Part shown: piece after piece, positions 62,063 to 64,000 of the stretch
How the letters are laid out: each line of letters starts with the position of its first letter
How positions within the stretch are numbered: the first letter of the stretch is position 1
Assembly (NCBI RefSeq): GCF_000632715.1
Contig: NZ_BAWO01000004.1
Span: forward strand, 62,001 to 126,000
Direction: 5' to 3'
Length of the DNA stretch: 64,000 bases
DNA from: Parageobacillus caldoxylosilyticus NBRC 107762
GTDB lineage: Bacteria > Bacillota > Bacilli > Bacillales > Anoxybacillaceae
The notes under the pieces: model-generated
What the model saw: only the letters and a program-made list of their open reading frames with translations
Database searches by the model: none
Told to the model about the DNA's origin: nothing
Made by a program: the position numbers and the translations under genes

Positions 62063-63178
62063 ATTTTCGCCTTTCTCTGCCGCTTTTTTCATGGTCATCG
62101 GTTTCTTTTCCAAGCTGGAAAACGGCACTACCTCAACGTTTCGATACGTAATATGATCAGGATCCAATCCATTTCCTAGCACGCCGTAAACATGACCTTG
62201 CCGCGGCTCAATCAGCTCATTTTGCTGATAATAGACTCTCGGCGTTTTCCAAAGCGTGGCCAATGCTTTACTCATCGGCATTTCATGATACCTCTCCGGC
62301 CACATTCGTTTAATATGCTCCTTCACTAATGGATAATATTTCGAGCTCATCGCTGGAAAGAGATGATGTTCCGTATGATATGAAAAGTGAAAGTGAAGCA
62401 CATCGACCCACTTTGGCACGGTCACCGAAAGACTGTTCGCTAACGGATCATTCACCGGAACTAAAGGATTTAAACGATGATTGGTAGAAATATAGCTCAT
62501 CACGATAAAATTAGCGATGAACAATGGCAATAAAAAGGCGAAAAACCAACGTTCCCAACCAATGATCAACAATAGCCCAATCCACGTAGCCCATGGCAGG
62601 CAAAACTGAAGCAATATGACGCTTCGATTTTTCGACCGAAAATCTTTGAAGAAATACACTAACATCCTGATAGAATGAAGCGTAAACATCACTGACAAGG
62701 AACTAAAAGCGAAAAACGCGCGAATCGGAAACGGAATTTTATATACCCAGCGTAATAAGCGGCTTTTGGTCAATCTCTCTAAACTTGGCCATGCGTCAGG
62801 ATCCATTTCTTCATCTTGTGTGTGTACATGATGAGTCACATTGTGCCATTTTCGCCATAGCTTTGGTCCGGTGCATAGCGGCCAAAACGCCATCGCGCCT
62901 AGAGCATCGCGCAACCATGGCTTTCGCACGACCGTGCCATGCAAAATTTCATGTCCTAAAAATCCTAATGACGCGAAATTGAAGCCCAGCATAACAGAAA
63001 TGAGGAGATTCCATATCGGATGAAGATTCAAAAGAGAAACAGCGAGGATGCCGCCGATGGTCAACAATAAATAAACCATCCCCCCAAAAAGACGGGACTT
63101 AACAGGTTGAAACGCCTTTTTCGGCAAATACGGGGAAATTTTTGCCGCATACCAACCGAACGTATGAAGTTCTTTCAT
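62039..63178 (-). CDS. Membrane fatty acid desaturase family protein
   Basis: 379 aa. The three histidine boxes of diiron acyl desaturases are present: HEILHG near residue 85, WHNVTHHVH near 117 and the final HTEHHLF near 280. About four membrane helices. Introduces a double bond in membrane lipid acyl chains with oxygen and ferredoxin/flavodoxin. It belongs to the fatty_acid_desaturase domain group and is not especially like B. subtilis Des; substrate and position are unknown. ATG at 63178 with AAAGGAGC; the longer frame upstream has no RBS. The C-terminus is a Lys/Glu/Ser-rich tail. Confidence 0.88.
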   Translation of the reverse strand: MKELHTFGWYAAKISPYLPKKAFQPVKSRLFGGMVYLLLTIGGILAVSLLNLHPIWNLLISVMLGFNFASLGFLGHEILHGTVVRKPWLRDALGAMAFWPLCTGPKLWRKWHNVTHHVHTQDEEMDPDAWPSLERLTKSRLLRWVYKIPFPIRAFFAFSSLSVMFTLHSIRMLVYFFKDFRSKNRSVILLQFCLPWATWIGLLLIIGWERWFFAFLLPLFIANFIVMSYISTNHRLNPLVPVNDPLANSLSVTVPKWVDVLHFHFSYHTEHHLFPAMSSKYYPLVKEHIKRMWPERYHEMPMSKALATLWKTPRVYYQQNELIEPRQGHVYGVLGNGLDPDHITYRNVEVVPFSSLEKKPMTMKKAAEKGENNKKDSSS

Positions 63179-63511
63179 TCCATAGCTCCTTTCAAATAAT
63201 TCCCCGTTTGATAAGCAGCGATGAAGAAACCCTCCCTCATTGATCATCGCGTTCATCAAAGCGCTTAGCTCAACGAAGAACCATATCCTTCTTAACCAAG
63301 CGTGCAATTTTTATATATCTAAAAATTAAAATCGCTATTGGTTATTTGGACTTCATGCTAACACTTTTTAGTTTGTCCTGTCAATCATTTTATGACTTGG
63401 TTCTACTCTGTTTGCCAGATCTGCTTCTTTAATACATAGAAAAATTATCTTTATTTCATTTCCTAATAAGGCATTTAATGGAAAACTGATTAAATACAAT
63501 AAAATTTCCAC
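63179..63511. other. Gene-free stretch between desaturase and membrane protein genes
   Basis: 333 bases, AT-rich, no convincing gene. It must hold the desaturase promoter and leader; I see no clear -35/-10 or riboswitch. Confidence 0.5.
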
Positions 63512-64000
63512 TTAACTATTTTTTACTTTAACATTTTTCTTTCTCCAAGGTTTTAAAACTGAAATAATTAAAATAAAAATGGTGACTGCAACTTGAAACA
63601 TTACGGCATATTGTCTTATTTCATGGTTATGAATAAAAACCGGATTACTTAAAGCCAATTTTTTTTGCGTTTCGAGTAATTCCATATTTGCCACCATCAG
63701 CTTGTCCACAACAAAAATCCCAACGATCGTTTGGATTATATAAAGAACAAACTTCACTCCTACCCATCGATGCTTAAAAAAGCCCCAATTTGTAAAAAAA
63801 CCATAAATGAAACCAATTAATAAAGTGCCAACAGCACCATATCTTACAACATTATCACTAATGATGATAATGTTTTTATACATTAGATTTGTCTCATCAT
63901 AATTGGTTAAATCAATTTGAAGGTTTAAGGCTGTTGAACTCAAAATTCCTCCAAAAAACAGAATGACAAAAAAGAGGTGTAAAATTTTTAACCATTTTAA
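63512..64000 (-). CDS. Membrane protein, start beyond the window edge (DUF2269-like?)
   Basis: The frame remains open to base 64000, so the start lies outside; 162 codons are seen. Four membrane helices: LKILHLFFVILFFGGILSSTAL at the edge, then AVGTLLIGFIYGFF, FVLYIIQTIVGIFVV and FQVAVTIFILIISV. The WLKxLHxFFVI-GG start recalls the small CopD/DUF2269-type family of four-helix proteins with heme-like His; identity is not certain. No operon partner is visible. Confidence 0.65.
   Translation of the reverse strand, partial: LKWLKILHLFFVILFFGGILSSTALNLQIDLTNYDETNLMYKNIIIISDNVVRYGAVGTLLIGFIYGFFTNWGFFKHRWVGVKFVLYIIQTIVGIFVVDKLMVANMELLETQKKLALSNPVFIHNHEIRQYAVMFQVAVTIFILIISVLKPWRKKNVKVKNS

Overview
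The window looks like the chromosome of a thermophilic, facultatively anaerobic Bacillaceae, most likely the Geobacillus/Parageobacillus group. This rests on Bacillus-type RBSs, SigB/Lia/Qox modules, a T-box in front of a single-chain glycyl-tRNA synthetase, a SAM riboswitch, SacT-type RNA antitermination, pyruvate formate-lyase and an IS605-type TnpB remnant. No rRNA, tRNA or CRISPR array was seen. The assignment is inference from gene content; no search was run.

Layout. 1-3.0 kb: end of the sigma-B operon (rsbW, sigB) facing a membrane MASE3-like/PAS/PP2C phosphatase. 3.3-10.3 kb: a sigma-54 controlled catabolic island: an ACAD10/11-type kinase and acyl-CoA dehydrogenase on the left, a PAS-AAA+ enhancer-binding activator in the middle, an SDR and an acyl-CoA synthetase on the right, then the ruin of a short-chain fatty acid permease. 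Both outward operons have -24/-12 promoters. The gene set matches the levulinate/4-hydroxyacid (lva) pathway of Pseudomonas. 10.4-16.8 kb: T-box-glyS, a glycosyltransferase, a niacin-type transporter with a NiaR-like box, MarR/DUF3147 and rocB. 16.8-21.4 kb: sucrose PTS regulon (EIIA, sacT, sacP, sacA) with two RNA antiterminator sites. A decayed tartrate dehydrogenase follows.

22-30.6 kb: adeR-ald, pdxK, a nitrilase-family amidase, putP and an amino acid ABC transporter. 30.7-33 kb: a SAM-riboswitch operon coding for a flavin monooxygenase and an uncharacterised ATP-grasp enzyme. 33-37 kb: qoxABCD quinol oxidase. 37-44 kb: trmH, an amino acid permease, pflBA, then a deletion scar where a truncated tnpB abuts the first 70 codons of adhE, whose Rex operator is intact. 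44.5-48 kb: liaIHFSR-like cell-envelope stress operon lying between two copies of a short extragenic repeat. 48.2-49.6 kb: a Schlafen/AAA_4-type protein with an Asn-rich heptad repeat.

49.8-64 kb: a Rieske FAD oxidoreductase, a mannose PTS operon (EIIBC, manR, EIIA, manA), an AGCS symporter, glycerate kinase with a GntP permease, alkaline phosphatase, a fatty acid desaturase, and a partial membrane protein running off the right edge.

The regulatory picture is coherent. Carbon use is governed by sigma-54, antitermination and CcpA-like sites; redox and fermentation genes share Rex-like operators; nutrient genes carry T-box, SAM and NiaR elements. The most interesting parts are the sigma-54 4-hydroxyacid island, the SAM-riboswitch flavin-oxygenase/ATP-grasp pair, and the tnpB/adhE scar.
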